DNA from: Aquirufa ecclesiirivi
GTDB lineage: Bacteria; Bacteroidota; Bacteroidia; Cytophagales; Spirosomataceae
NCBI RefSeq assembly: GCF_011250515.1
Contig: NZ_JAANOP010000009.1
Location: forward strand, 94,050-158,049
Direction of reading: 5' to 3'
Length of the DNA stretch: 64,000 nucleotides
Shown: positions 8,057 to 17,148 of the stretch, one piece after another
Numbering within the stretch: the first letter of the stretch is position 1
How the letters are laid out: the number at the start of each line of letters is the position of its first letter
The notes under the pieces: model-generated
Told to the model about the DNA's origin: nothing
The model's database searches: none
The model's input: only the letters and a program-made list of their open reading frames with translations
Program-made: the position numbers and the translations under genes

Positions 8057-8806
8057 CTATAATACCTTTTTGATTTGAGTAGCCGATGCCTGTGCGCTAG
8101 GTAAAATAGTCACGTCCGCTAAATTCACATGAGCAGGACAAGAGACCATATAGGCGATTAAACTGGCAATATCAGCTGCATCCAATGGTGTAAAGCCTTG
8201 ATAAACCGATTCTGCCCTTGGTAAATCCCCTTTAAAGCGAACCGCTGAAAATTCCGTATTTACAGCTCCTGGAGCAATATTGGACACTTTAATATTAAAA
8301 GGGTTTAAGTCGATACGCATTCCTTGAGATAAAGCCTCTACCGCTGCTTTGGAAGCGCAATACACATTCCCATTGGCATAAGTTTGTTTTCCTGCTATCG
8401 ATGAAATATTAATGATATGCCCTTGCTCCCGACGAATCATTTCAGGCATCACCATTTTTGATACATATAATAGACCATTAACATTGCCATGTAACATGGC
8501 ATCCCAGTCTTCTAAAGAGCCTTCTTGAATCGGAGAAAGCCCATGGGCATTTCCTGCATTATTAATCAATAAATCGATATTTTTCCATTCCATTGGCAAA
8601 CTTTGGAAGGCTTGCTCTACTTCGCTCCAATTTCGAACATCAAAAGTTAAGATATAACTAGGTAAAGAGATGGATTGCTGTAATGCTTCTAATCGTTCAC
8701 GTCGTCTTCCGCATAGAATCAATTGATATCCTAAATCAGCCAATGCTTTAGATGTAGCAAATCCAATTCCAGAACTGGCACCTGTAATACAAGCAATTTT
8801 ATTCAT
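8057..8806 (-). CDS. SDR-family NAD(P)-dependent oxidoreductase
   Basis: The 249 residues form a classical short-chain dehydrogenase. They include TGASSGIG for cofactor binding, CGRRRERL (arginines favour NADP(H)), NNAGNAHG, ISSIAGKQ with the catalytic Ser and YCASKAAVEA with Tyr-x3-Lys, then IAPGAVNTEFS. It resembles YdfG-type 3-hydroxy acid dehydrogenases, but the substrate is not certain. ATG 8806 begins directly at the Rossmann strand; the longer in-frame start at 8872 would reach the divergent pth promoter and is rejected. Confidence 0.9.
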   Translation of the reverse strand: MNKIACITGASSGIGFATSKALADLGYQLILCGRRRERLEALQQSISLPSYILTFDVRNWSEVEQAFQSLPMEWKNIDLLINNAGNAHGLSPIQEGSLEDWDAMLHGNVNGLLYVSKMVMPEMIRREQGHIINISSIAGKQTYANGNVYCASKAAVEALSQGMRIDLNPFNIKVSNIAPGAVNTEFSAVRFKGDLPRAESVYQGFTPLDAADIASLIAYMVSCPAHVNLADVTILPSAQASATQIKKVL

Positions 8807-8860
8807 GTCAATTTTTTCTACTAAGTTAAGCTCAAAGCTGTCTTCTAAAAAATTTGCTTG

Positions 8861-8868
8861 TACTTTTG
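8861..8868 (+). promoter_or_regulatory. -7 element TACTTTTG for pth
   Basis: This is a perfect TAnnTTTG, 14 bp before ATG 8883, giving a very short leader. Confidence 0.6.
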
Positions 8869-8882
8869 TCAAAAATTGAATT

Positions 8883-9443
8883 ATGAATTATCTAATTGTA
8901 GGATTAGGCAACATTGGTCCTGAATATTTATTTACCCGCCACAATATTGGATTTATGGCTTTAGATTATTTAGCCAAACTCAAAGACCTAAAATTTTCAC
9001 CCGATAGATACGCCAGCCAATGTTCCTACAAACTAAAAGGACATCAAATCCACCTCATCAAACCTAATACCTACATGAATTTAAGTGGTAAAGCGGTGAA
9101 TTATTGGATGCAACATCTCAAAGTACCCAAAGAAAATATGTTAATCCTGGTTGATGACCTAGCCCTACCCTTTGAGACGCTACGTTTAAAACCCAAAGGA
9201 TCCAGTGGTGGACATAATGGTTTAAAAAGTATTGAAGCTAGTCTTCAGAGTAATGAATATCCACGTTTACGGATGGGTATTGGTGACAATTTTCCGAAAG
9301 GTCGACAAGCCGAATATGTACTAAGTAACTTTTCCGAAGAAGAATTAGGACTTATTCCAGAGGTACTAGAGAGGTCCATTCCCTTCATGGAAACATTTTG
9401 CTTAGAAGGCATCCAACAAACAATGAATAAATACAATCAGTAA
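8883..9443 (+). CDS. pth: Peptidyl-tRNA hydrolase
   Basis: This 186-residue enzyme releases tRNA from peptidyl-tRNAs that drop off the ribosome. Family landmarks are VGLGNIGPEYLFTRHNIGF with Asn10 and catalytic His20, KPNTYMNLSGK with Asn66, LVDDLALPFE with the catalytic Asp (about 91/92) and KGSSGGHNGLKSI for peptide and tRNA contacts. The length matches bacterial Pth. It is transcribed divergently from the SDR gene and is followed by a 249-bp AT-rich gap with no visible terminator. Confidence 0.95.
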   Translation: MNYLIVGLGNIGPEYLFTRHNIGFMALDYLAKLKDLKFSPDRYASQCSYKLKGHQIHLIKPNTYMNLSGKAVNYWMQHLKVPKENMLILVDDLALPFETLRLKPKGSSGGHNGLKSIEASLQSNEYPRLRMGIGDNFPKGRQAEYVLSNFSEEELGLIPEVLERSIPFMETFCLEGIQQTMNKYNQ

Positions 9444-9626
9444 TTGTACTTTTTAAAGAATTTTTGAATTATTCCTAAATTTTTAAATTAGAATTATCAA
9501 AATGTATCAAGAAGTATTACCAAATTATATTTTGAAATACTACAAAAAACTTTATATAAATTCTGTTTTTATATTAAAATAACAAATTTTAAGAATTTTT
9601 GAAACACAAATTGTCTAAATTCAAGT

Positions 9627-9661
9627 TTTGCTATATCGAAAAAATACAATAATTTTGTATT
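9627..9661 (+). promoter_or_regulatory. Promoter and overlapping palindrome for the secreted protein gene
   Basis: TTTG (9627-9630) lies 19 bp before TAATTTTG (9650-9657), a full consensus promoter. The -7 element is embedded in an inverted repeat, AATACAA-TAATT-TTGTATT (9643-9661), which could be an operator. The region 9444-9626 upstream is very AT-rich and shows nothing else I can support. Confidence 0.6.
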
Positions 9662-9692
9662 GTTGATTTAGGAAATAAATATAACAAAACTT

Positions 9693-10169
9693 ATGAAAAA
9701 GAATTTATTAGTGATTAGCTGTTTAGTGGGACTAAGCCTAATCGGAGCGGAAACAAAAGCAAGCGGTACAACTCGTAACAACGAAACGTCGACAAGTAAT
9801 TTGTCTATCAAGAAGGAAACTTTATCTGAAGTTATTCAGAATTTTATAAAGAAAGATCAAAAAGCAACTAAGCCATCTGCGGCTAGCCTAACTATCTCTA
9901 TATTAGAAGATTATCAAAATGGCAAGGCAGAATACTTACTTGCAAACAAACAGGATAAAATCACGTTTAACCAAACTATCCAGACGATTTCACGCCAAGC
10001 GCAAAATTTCTCTGATGAAAAATCGTTAAACTGGATGAAAGAAATTAACAAATCGGCGAAAGCCATCAATACAATCTGGGCAATTTTAGGTCAAGAACCA
10101 GTAATCGAATCAAAATTAGATATTGAATTCGAACAAAGTCCAGAATTAATTGTTGTATTTAAAAATTAG
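9693..10169 (+). CDS. Small secreted protein of unknown function
   Basis: The 158 residues start with a clear signal peptide (MKKNLLVISCLVGLSLIGAETKASG), followed by a Ser/Thr/Asn-rich linker and a mostly helical, lysine- and glutamate-rich body (ETLSEVIQNFIKKDQK, ISRQAQNFSDEKSLNWMKEINKSAKAINTIWAIL). I recognise no domain. It has a strong consensus promoter with an overlapping palindrome, a leader of about 30 nt and a downstream duplicated repeat-hairpin unit. It is probably lineage-specific. Confidence 0.65.
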   Translation: MKKNLLVISCLVGLSLIGAETKASGTTRNNETSTSNLSIKKETLSEVIQNFIKKDQKATKPSAASLTISILEDYQNGKAEYLLANKQDKITFNQTIQTISRQAQNFSDEKSLNWMKEINKSAKAINTIWAILGQEPVIESKLDIEFEQSPELIVVFKN

Positions 10170-10248
10170 ATTGTAAGTAGTTTTCATAGTTAAATAGGTT
10201 TAGAGGTAATAAAAAAAGGTGTTGTTCATAACGACACCATTTTTATTT
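10166..10248 (+). repeat. Duplicated repeat-hairpin unit, copy 1
   Basis: A 27-bp segment (10181-10207, beginning TTTTCATAGTTAAATAGG) is identical to 10322-10348. It is followed by an A-rich linker and a 9-bp hairpin with triloop CAT (10218-10226 with 10230-10238) ending in ATTTTTATTT. The hairpin probably terminates the secreted protein gene. Upstream similarity to copy 2 continues through TTGTA, and a degraded -7-like TTAGATTG overlaps the stop codon. Confidence 0.75.
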
Positions 10249-10307
10249 AATCTAAATGATACAATAATTTTTTTTGCATTAATCTTATATTATTCTAAGA
10301 AATCATA

Positions 10308-10395
10308 TATATTTGTATAAATTTTCATAGTTAAATAGGTTTAGAGGTTAAATAAATAAGGCCAGAAGCATCTTCTGACCTTATTTTTATGCCCT
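10308..10395 (+). ncRNA. Candidate small RNA: repeat-hairpin unit, copy 2, with its own -7 element
   Basis: TATATTTG (10308-10315) is a perfect TAnnTTTG. A start about 6-7 nt later would begin the transcript at the 27-bp repeat (10322-10348), followed by a hairpin (10354-10368 with 10372-10386, loop CAT) and a T-rich tail, giving about 70 nt. No reading frame is present. The same hairpin, read on the other strand, can also terminate metG. Transcription is inferred. Confidence 0.4.
10354..10389. terminator. Bidirectional terminator hairpin between the repeat unit and metG
   Basis: A 15-bp stem with one mismatch (C opposite A on plus, a G-U wobble on minus) and loop CAT is flanked by A/T-rich runs on both sides. 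It suits metG, whose stop is at 10407-10409, and the plus-strand unit. Confidence 0.7.
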
Positions 10396-10406
10396 TAAAG
10401 TCCATT

Positions 10407-12437
10407 TTAACTCACAGAAGCCCCATTCCAAATTCCCATATCTGGCTGAATAAAGGACAATTTTCCATCTTGTCCTTCCGCCATTAAGATCATTCCTTCA
10501 CTTTCTAAACCCATCATTTTTCGTGGAGCTAGATTCGCTAAAAAAGTAACTTTTCTTCCTATTACCTCTTCCACTTGAAAATGCTCCGCTATTCCGCTTA
10601 AAATGGTACGTTGTCTAATTCCATCATCAACCGTTAACTTCAGCAACTTCTTGCTCTTTTCCATTTTTTCAGCTGCAATTACCTGACCTATACGAATATC
10701 CATCTTCGCAAAACTTTCGAAATCAATGGTTTCCTTGATTGGATTAGGTTGTTTAGACTGCAATAACATCTGTTGTTTGGTTTGATTCAATTTGTCTACC
10801 TGTTTTTGAATGACATCATCTTCCAATTTTTCAAACAATAAACCTGGATTTTTCAATACCGTACCTACAGGGACACTGTCAAAATCACCCAAAAGCGACC
10901 AATCTGCCTTCTCTATCCCCAAAGCATTTCGTAATTTTTGCGTGGTAAATGGCAAGAAAGGTTCTAAGGCTATACTGACATGTGACACTAATTGAATCGC
11001 ATAATTTAATACATGTCCTGCTTTCTCAGGATTTTCTTTCATCAACTTCCAGGGTTCAGCTTCTGCCAGGTACTTATTTCCCAATCGAGCTACCTCCATA
11101 GCATAGACTAAAGCATCTCTAAATTTATACCCTTCCAATGCCGCAGCCAATTTGTCCGGAATCTCAGTTAATGCTTGCTTTAAATCTTTTTCCAGTACAG
11201 AATCCTCTAATTTAGTTGGAACCTTGGATTCAAAATTCTTATCCAATAAGACAAATGCCCGATTGACAAAATTGCCCAAAATGGCAACCAGTTCGGAATT
11301 GTTCTTTGTCTGAAAATCTGCCCAAGTAAAATCCGCATCCTTAGTCTCAGGACTAGAGGCAGTTAATGCATAGCGTAATACATCCTGTTTCCCAGGGAAT
11401 TCTTTTAAATATTCATGCAACCAAACCGCCCAATTCCTTGAAGTAGAGATTTTATCACCTTCTAAATTCATGAATTCATTTGCAGGAACCTGATCGGCTA
11501 ATTGATATTCTCCATGAGCCATACACATTGCTGGAAAAATCAAACAATGAAATACAATATTATCCTTTCCAATAAAATGTACAATTCGACTATCCTTGTC
11601 TTTCCAATATTTCTCCCAATCCGGCCTTAATTGACTCGTCATAGAAATATATCCAATAGGTGCATCAAACCACACATACAACACCTTTCCCTCATTTCCC
11701 TCAATGGGCACAGGAACCCCCCAAGATAAATCACGGGTCATAGCGCGCGGCTTTAATCCATCATTTAACCAAGATTTAACTTGTCCTGATACATTAGGCT
11801 TCCATTCAGGATGAGAAGCTACATATTTCTCAAGTTCGGGTTGCCATTGGTCCAAGGGTAAAAACCAGTTTTTCGTTGGCCTTAAGGAAGGCGCAGATCC
11901 ACTCAAGGTAGATTTTGGATTGATTAGCTCATTGGGCGACAAAGTAGAACCACATTTTTCACATTGATCTCCATAAGCTCCAGGCTGGTGGCAACTTGGA
12001 CACTCTCCTACAATGTAGCGATCTGCTAAAAATTGACCCGCTTCTTCATCGTAATACTGCTCGGTCACCTCCTCAATAAACTTCCCTTCTTGGTATAACT
12101 TCAAAAAGAAATCCTGAGAGATTTTGTGGTGAACCGGATCTGAAGTTCTACCGTAGATATCAAATGAAATACCAAAATATTCAAACGATTGCTTAATTTC
12201 TTTATAATAATAATCCACCACTTCCTGTGGTGTTTTTCCTTCTTTTTGAGCCTTTATGGTAATAGGAACGCCATGTTCATCCGTTCCAGAAACAAAAATG
12301 ACGTCTTTGTTTTGTAGACGTAAAAAACGAACATAGATATCTGCAGGTAAATAACAACCCGCCAAATGACCAATATGTATAGGTCCATTGGCATAAATTA
12401 ATGCTGCAGTAACAGTAGTCCGTTTAAATTCTGACAT
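10407..12437 (-). CDS. metG: Methionyl-tRNA synthetase
   Basis: This 676-residue class I synthetase charges tRNA-Met. HIGH is at residues 21-24 and the zinc knuckle [19 protein letters not shown] near residue 145. The second signature is KISTS (in [13 protein letters not shown]), the Bacteroidota variant of KMSKS. The anticodon-binding helical domain follows. A C-terminal Trbp111-like tRNA-binding domain ([20 protein letters not shown] to MILMAEG) is fused, which supports dimerisation. A TAAATTTG promoter element lies 21 bp upstream of the ATG. Confidence 0.97.
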   Translation of the reverse strand: MSEFKRTTVTAALIYANGPIHIGHLAGCYLPADIYVRFLRLQNKDVIFVSGTDEHGVPITIKAQKEGKTPQEVVDYYYKEIKQSFEYFGISFDIYGRTSDPVHHKISQDFFLKLYQEGKFIEEVTEQYYDEEAGQFLADRYIVGECPSCHQPGAYGDQCEKCGSTLSPNELINPKSTLSGSAPSLRPTKNWFLPLDQWQPELEKYVASHPEWKPNVSGQVKSWLNDGLKPRAMTRDLSWGVPVPIEGNEGKVLYVWFDAPIGYISMTSQLRPDWEKYWKDKDSRIVHFIGKDNIVFHCLIFPAMCMAHGEYQLADQVPANEFMNLEGDKISTSRNWAVWLHEYLKEFPGKQDVLRYALTASSPETKDADFTWADFQTKNNSELVAILGNFVNRAFVLLDKNFESKVPTKLEDSVLEKDLKQALTEIPDKLAAALEGYKFRDALVYAMEVARLGNKYLAEAEPWKLMKENPEKAGHVLNYAIQLVSHVSIALEPFLPFTTQKLRNALGIEKADWSLLGDFDSVPVGTVLKNPGLLFEKLEDDVIQKQVDKLNQTKQQMLLQSKQPNPIKETIDFESFAKMDIRIGQVIAAEKMEKSKKLLKLTVDDGIRQRTILSGIAEHFQVEEVIGRKVTFLANLAPRKMMGLESEGMILMAEGQDGKLSFIQPDMGIWNGASVS

Positions 12438-12458
12438 ATCTCAAATTAAAATGAAATA

Positions 12459-12466
12459 CAAATTTA
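12459..12466 (-). promoter_or_regulatory. -7 element TAAATTTG for metG
   Basis: Perfect TAnnTTTG on the minus strand, 21 bp before ATG 12437. Confidence 0.55.
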
Positions 12467-12520
12467 GCTAAAAAACAGCATTTTGAACTCGAATAAATCT
12501 CTTAAAATCTTGAATTTAGG

Positions 12521-12552
12521 TTTGCATGTAAAAAAACTAAGAGTTATATTTG
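12521..12552 (+). promoter_or_regulatory. Consensus promoter for rpsU
   Basis: TTTG (12521-12524), a 20-bp spacer and TATATTTG (12545-12552) form a full Bacteroidota promoter, 26 bp before ATG 12579. It lies inside the longer in-frame extension from 12483 and thereby fixes the short S21 start. Confidence 0.75.
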
Positions 12553-12578
12553 CGGACATTTTAAAAATCATTACGTAC

Positions 12579-12773
12579 ATGTTAATAATTTCAATCAAAG
12601 AAAACGAGTCAATAGACAAAGCATTAAAGCGATTCAAAAAGAAGTTCGAGAAGACAGGTGTAGTTAAAGAATTGCGTAGAAGATCTGCTTTCGAAAAACC
12701 ATCTATCGCTCGCCGTACTGAATTGATTCGTGCGTCTTACAAGCAAAAAACTTACGGGAATATCAATAACTAA
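12579..12773 (+). CDS. rpsU: 30S ribosomal protein S21
   Basis: The 64 residues match S21: MLIISIKENESIDKALKRFKKKFEKTG, then the arginine-rich helix VVKELRRRSAFEKPS and the basic tail. S21 contacts the 3' end of 16S rRNA during initiation. The start at 12579 agrees with the family length; upstream in-frame codons overlap the promoter. I see no strong purine-rich ribosome binding site before the ATG, common in Bacteroidota. The recombinase gene follows after 36 bp. Confidence 0.95.
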   Translation: MLIISIKENESIDKALKRFKKKFEKTGVVKELRRRSAFEKPSIARRTELIRASYKQKTYGNINN

Positions 12774-12809
12774 TTCCCCTAATTTCCAATAATTGACTAC
12801 TTTCGAGTG

Positions 12810-13688
12810 ATGAATTCGGACGTAGTCAATTTTTTTTTAGAGCATTTATCGGTGGAGCGACGCTGCAGTCCGCACACGATTATCTCCTATGCGACTGATT
12901 TAAAACAGTTTAGCCTCTTTCTTGAAGAGCAGCATCAATCCCTTCCTTTGACCGAAGTATCGTCCAGTCAAATCCGACTTTGGTTAGTGCATTTGTCTGA
13001 TAATTCCCTTGAAAATCGTAGTATAAATCGAAAATTAGCGAGTCTACGAACCTTTTATAAATTTCTACTTCAAAAAGGTCGTATCCAGGAAAATCCCCTT
13101 TTGCCCATTCGAACCATTAAAACCAGGAAAAAAATTCCTCAGTTTCTACGCGAAAGTGAAATGGCGGAAATCCCTAGCATTGATGAAACAAATCAAGACT
13201 TCGGAACCATCAGAGATCAACTGATTTTATACTTATTGTATGGAACAGGTATGCGTTTGGCAGAACTGATTTCCCTTCAAAAAAGCCATATTAATCTACC
13301 TCAAGCTACATTACGTGTTTTGGGAAAAAGAAATAAAGAAAGAATTATCCCTATCCCTGCCTTTCTTTTACAACTCATTCAACGATATTTGACCCTTTGT
13401 CCCTTTGAAAGTTTGTATTTAATTGTCGACAATAAAGGGAAGCAGGTCTATCCCATGATGGTACAAAGGCTAATCAAAAAGCAATTAGGCGAGATTAGCA
13501 CCTTAGAGAAACTTTCTCCCCATGTGCTACGGCATACCTATGCCACGCATTTATTGAACAATGGAGCTGATTTAAATGCGATTAAGGAGCTACTTGGACA
13601 TGCAAACTTAGCAGCTACCCAGGTCTACACCCATAATTCCATGGAAAAAATCAAAGAAATATACGCTCAAGCACACCCCAAAGCCTAA
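12810..13688 (+). CDS. xerC: XerC/XerD-type tyrosine recombinase
   Basis: The 292 residues have a SAM-like core-binding domain (VVNFFLEHLSVERRCSPHTIISYATDL) and a catalytic domain. The active-site set is complete: Arg in GTGMRLAELISL (about 149), Lys in LGKRNKERI (about 173), HVLRH (His 238, Arg 241), His in LLGHANLAATQ (264) and Tyr in VYTHNSMEKI (273). It should resolve chromosome dimers. The position after rpsU fits a housekeeping Xer protein rather than a mobile integrase. XerC versus XerD cannot be settled. ATG 12810 is preferred over GTG 12807. Confidence 0.88.
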   Translation: MNSDVVNFFLEHLSVERRCSPHTIISYATDLKQFSLFLEEQHQSLPLTEVSSSQIRLWLVHLSDNSLENRSINRKLASLRTFYKFLLQKGRIQENPLLPIRTIKTRKKIPQFLRESEMAEIPSIDETNQDFGTIRDQLILYLLYGTGMRLAELISLQKSHINLPQATLRVLGKRNKERIIPIPAFLLQLIQRYLTLCPFESLYLIVDNKGKQVYPMMVQRLIKKQLGEISTLEKLSPHVLRHTYATHLLNNGADLNAIKELLGHANLAATQVYTHNSMEKIKEIYAQAHPKA

Positions 13689-14620
13689 TTAGGCAATATC
13701 ATAGGGCCTTGTTGATTTATCGGTGACACGAATATATCCGAACCAATGCCTACTAGAGCAAACTGATCCCGCATAGCTTCTGCTACTTGCTTTGCTACTT
13801 CTTCTCCTTTTGATAAGGCAAACAAAGAAGGACCAGAACCCGAAATGGAACAACCCAAAGCACCTGCTTGTAAAGCAGCCGCTTTCACCTCAGCAAATTG
13901 AGGAATTAATATAGCCCGAGATGGTTCTATAATGACATCCACGAGGGAACGACCAATCAAGGCATAATCAGGAAGCATTAATCCTGCAACCAAACCAGCC
14001 ACATTTCCCATTTGTGTAATAGTCGTCGACAAAGAAATCTCTTTATCTAAAATACCTCGCGCATCCTTGGTATTGACTTCAATGTGCGGATGCACAATAC
14101 TGGCATATAATTCAGAAGGGGTCGCAATTTGAATAATATCCAATGGATCGTAACTTCGAATGATGATGAATCCACCCAATAAACTAGGTCCTACGTTGTC
14201 AGCATGAGCAGAACCACAAGCTACACGTTCTCCTTCCATAGCGAATGGAAGTAGTTCTTTTTGAGTCAAAGGCTTATCCATCAATTCATTAGCAGCAAAA
14301 ACACCCGCCACGGCCGAAGCAGCCGAAGAACCCAATCCCGAACCTAATGGCATGTCTTTGTGCAAGGATAAATTAAATCCTTGATCCTCGCGACCGATAT
14401 GTGTCAAGTATTTTTGTATGGCTATGCCAGCAGTATTTTTTGCTACTTCCAGCGGCAAACGACCATCATCACCCGTAATTTCAATGATGCTAATTCCTGG
14501 TTCAGCTCTTTTCTCTAAGACAATTTCATCGCCAGGTCGATTGACTGCAAATCCGAAAATATCAAATCCACAAGCGACATTGGCTACTGTGGCAGGGGCA
14601 TAAACACGTATCTTTTCCAT
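13685..14620 (-). CDS. thrB: Homoserine kinase
   Basis: This 311-residue GHMP kinase phosphorylates homoserine in threonine synthesis. It shows the N-terminal VYAPATVANVACGFDIFGFAV, the ATP loop MPLGSGLGSSAASAVAG and the C-terminal GCSISGSGPSLFALS. It lies 1 bp downstream of thrA, so the two form an operon. The expected third gene, thrC, is not here; thrB instead runs 4 bp into the convergent recombinase gene. Confidence 0.95.
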   Translation of the reverse strand: MEKIRVYAPATVANVACGFDIFGFAVNRPGDEIVLEKRAEPGISIIEITGDDGRLPLEVAKNTAGIAIQKYLTHIGREDQGFNLSLHKDMPLGSGLGSSAASAVAGVFAANELMDKPLTQKELLPFAMEGERVACGSAHADNVGPSLLGGFIIIRSYDPLDIIQIATPSELYASIVHPHIEVNTKDARGILDKEISLSTTITQMGNVAGLVAGLMLPDYALIGRSLVDVIIEPSRAILIPQFAEVKAAALQAGALGCSISGSGPSLFALSKGEEVAKQVAEAMRDQFALVGIGSDIFVSPINQQGPMILPN

Positions 14621-14621
14621 A

Positions 14622-17084
14622 TTATGCTAAATAGCTACCCATTGAAACAATATCGGCAAATACACCAGAGGCTGTCACCTCGGCACCTGCCCCTGGCCCT
14701 TTAATTACTAATGGGCGATCGTGGTATCGTTTGGTGGTAAAAGCAATGACATTATCAGCTCCATCCATTTGATAGAAAGGATGTTGTGCGTCGATTTCAC
14801 GCAAACCAATCGTGATTTTTTGATTTTCTAAAGCTGCTATATAACGTAAAACATGGCCTCTTTCAGCGGCTGAGGCTACCATTTTTTCAAAATAATCGTT
14901 CGCCTTTTCTAATTCCAAAAAGAAATCATCTACTGTAGCAGCATGTTCACAAGCTGGAGGAATGATTTTTTCAATGGTGATATCCGTAAACTCCAGTTTG
15001 AGACCAATTTCACGACTTAAAATCAATATTTTTCGAGCTACGTCCATACCGCTCAAATCTTCTCTGGGATCAGGTTCGGTATATCCTTTAGCCTTGGCTT
15101 CTCGCAACACTTCGGCAAATGAGCGTCCTGGTTTAAATTGATTGAATATAAAGGATAAAGTACCTGACAAAATACCCTCAATTTTTTCAAATCGATCACC
15201 TGAGGCAATTAATCCTTGCAAGGTATTAATAACAGGCAAACCTGCTCCTACATTGGTTTCGTATAAAAATTTGACTCCTTTTTCTAAAGCTGTTTGGTGT
15301 AACTCCGCATACAAAGGATAAGGGCCAGAATTGGCCACTTTATTGGGAGTTACAACGGAAATATTCGACTTAAATAATCCTAAATAATGGGAATAAATTT
15401 GTTTATCCGCAGTACAATCCGCAAAAATGGAATTTGGTAAATTAAGGGCTTTTATTTTTTCAATAAAGGCAGGCAAATCTTGAGATTTCCCCTGTTGTGC
15501 CAATTGATCTAAGGCCGATTTTACATCTATTCCTTTTTCTTGAATGAGCTGTTGTCTTGAATTAGCAATACCGACTAATTTGACTTTCAGTCCACGATAT
15601 TTGGCCAAATAGCGTTCTTGTCCAGCTAATTGATACAATAGAGTCTTACCAATTAATCCCGTGCCCACTAAAAACAAATGCAATGTTTTTAACTTCGAAA
15701 AGAAGAAGGTTTCATGAATGACATTCAGAGCTTTGGACAAATCCTTCTGCTCAATGACAACGGATATATTTAATTCGGAAGAACCTTGGGCAGTTGCCAC
15801 AATGTTAATCCCGTTTTTACCTAAAACAGAAAATAATTTACCACTTACACCTGTGTGCTTCCGCATCCCCTCACCTACCACGGCTATAACGGACAAATTG
15901 GATTGTATATCAATGCCCTCAATGTCACCGATAAGCATCTCCTGTGCGAATTCTGCTTCCAAAATTTCTCTCACTCGAACGGCATTTTGCGGTTCAATGG
16001 CAAAACAAATCGAGTGTTCAGAAGAAGCCTGAGAAATTAATATGACTGATATTTTTTCTCGAGCTAACACAGTAAATAATTTAGCCGAAACCCCAGCTAC
16101 TCCTATCATTCCTGATCCTTGTAAATTAACTAGGGCCAAGGAATCAATGGAACTTATACCCGTAATAATGTATGGATTGGGTTTTTGTTCCTTACTAACA
16201 ACTGTCCCTTTAAAGTTCAAATTAAAGGTATTCAACACCCGAATGGGGATATTTTTTGCGAAAGCTGGCTGTAAAGAAGGTGGGTATATCACTTTGGCGC
16301 CAAAGTGTGTCAATTCCATAGCTTCCGCATAACTAATGGAAGGAATGGTAAAGGCATTAGTCACTTTACGTGGATCGGCAGTCATCATACCATCTACGTC
16401 CGTCCAAATTTCAATTTCTTTAACGCCTAAAGCAGCCCCAATGACCGAAGCGGTATAATCTGAGCCCCCACGACCGAGTGTCGTTGTTTCTCCAAGAGCA
16501 TTCGAACCAATAAATCCTGTGATCAAACAGATTTCATCAGCATGTTGCTCAAAAAAAGCTTGAATCAAGGTATTGGTTTGGGCAAAGTCAACCTCTGATT
16601 TTCCAAAGGTATCATTGGTTTTTATGAACTGACGAGCATCGACAAAGAGAACAGGCAAGCCTTTTTCTTTTAAGATGGCTGTAATTAAAGAGGTGGATAA
16701 TCTTTCCCCAAAACTGACCAATAAATCCGAGGTTTTAGGAGAATTTTCTTTGACTAAGGCAATCCCCTTTAATACGTCCCTTAATTCATTCACTAGAGTA
16801 CGAATTTGGGCTATAACTTGGGATTGTCCTTTTAAGGGAATGAAGTGCTTAATGACTTCAAAATGCCTTGTTTCGATGGATTCAATCAATGGCAAATAAG
16901 GTTCTTTACCTTGTGATGCTAATTTACCTGCCTCCAACAACGAGTTGGTAACTCCGCTCATTGCGGAAAATACCACGGCAAACTGTTTTGATGATTTCCA
17001 ATTGGATTCAATGACGGATAAGACGGATTGGATACTCTCGACGCTTCCACAACTGGTCCCTCCGAATTTTAAAATTTTTTCCAT
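14622..17084 (-). CDS. thrA: Bifunctional aspartokinase/homoserine dehydrogenase
   Basis: The 820 residues equal the length of E. coli ThrA. The aspartokinase starts at MEKILKFGGTSCGS with GRGGSDYTASVIGAALG later. Two ACT-type regulatory segments follow (LVNLQGSGMIGVAGVSAKLF, VIAVVGEGMRKHTGVSGKLF), which suggests threonine feedback. The homoserine dehydrogenase part begins at LFLVGTGLIGKTLLYQL and includes VTPNKVANSGPY and EGILSGTLSFIFN. ATG 17084 is chosen over the in-frame start at 17138, because a TATATTTG promoter overlaps the latter. The short leader can fold into a hairpin. Confidence 0.96.
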   Translation of the reverse strand: MEKILKFGGTSCGSVESIQSVLSVIESNWKSSKQFAVVFSAMSGVTNSLLEAGKLASQGKEPYLPLIESIETRHFEVIKHFIPLKGQSQVIAQIRTLVNELRDVLKGIALVKENSPKTSDLLVSFGERLSTSLITAILKEKGLPVLFVDARQFIKTNDTFGKSEVDFAQTNTLIQAFFEQHADEICLITGFIGSNALGETTTLGRGGSDYTASVIGAALGVKEIEIWTDVDGMMTADPRKVTNAFTIPSISYAEAMELTHFGAKVIYPPSLQPAFAKNIPIRVLNTFNLNFKGTVVSKEQKPNPYIITGISSIDSLALVNLQGSGMIGVAGVSAKLFTVLAREKISVILISQASSEHSICFAIEPQNAVRVREILEAEFAQEMLIGDIEGIDIQSNLSVIAVVGEGMRKHTGVSGKLFSVLGKNGINIVATAQGSSELNISVVIEQKDLSKALNVIHETFFFSKLKTLHLFLVGTGLIGKTLLYQLAGQERYLAKYRGLKVKLVGIANSRQQLIQEKGIDVKSALDQLAQQGKSQDLPAFIEKIKALNLPNSIFADCTADKQIYSHYLGLFKSNISVVTPNKVANSGPYPLYAELHQTALEKGVKFLYETNVGAGLPVINTLQGLIASGDRFEKIEGILSGTLSFIFNQFKPGRSFAEVLREAKAKGYTEPDPREDLSGMDVARKILILSREIGLKLEFTDITIEKIIPPACEHAATVDDFFLELEKANDYFEKMVASAAERGHVLRYIAALENQKITIGLREIDAQHPFYQMDGADNVIAFTTKRYHDRPLVIKGPGAGAEVTASGVFADIVSMGSYLA

Positions 17085-17106
17085 TAATAAAGAAGAGAAA
17101 ATGATA

Positions 17107-17128
17107 CTTGCCTCTACAAACAGGCAAG
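17107..17128 (-). promoter_or_regulatory. Hairpin in the thrA leader
   Basis: A perfect 7-bp inverted repeat, CTTGCCT and AGGCAAG with an 8-nt loop, lies between the promoter and ATG 17084, at or close to the 5' end of the mRNA. It has no T-run, so it is not a terminator. A stabilising or regulatory role is inference. Confidence 0.4.
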
Positions 17129-17135
17129 AATTCGA

Positions 17136-17143
17136 CAAATATA
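17136..17143 (-). promoter_or_regulatory. -7 element TATATTTG for thrAB
   Basis: Perfect TAnnTTTG on the minus strand, 51 bp upstream of ATG 17084. Confidence 0.6.
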
Positions 17144-17148
17144 CGAGA

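Noticed and set aside
10181..10348. Possible CRISPR array (two identical 27-bp repeats)
   Set aside because: Only two copies, 114 bp apart, each followed by a hairpin terminator rather than spacers of regular length, and no cas genes.
12483..12578. Longer S21 start at 12483
   Set aside because: The extension contains the consensus promoter for rpsU, and S21 proteins start at MLIISIKE.
12810..13688. Integrase of a mobile element
   Set aside because: It follows rpsU, has normal Xer length and no att sites or cargo genes, so it reads as a housekeeping Xer recombinase.
15718..16332. Plus-strand open frames inside thrA
   Set aside because: They lie fully antisense to conserved ThrA sequence and show no domain or start signals.
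17085..17138. N-terminal extension of thrA from the in-frame start at 17138
   Set aside because: A TATATTTG promoter overlaps the start, and the conserved protein begins at MEKILKFGG (17084).
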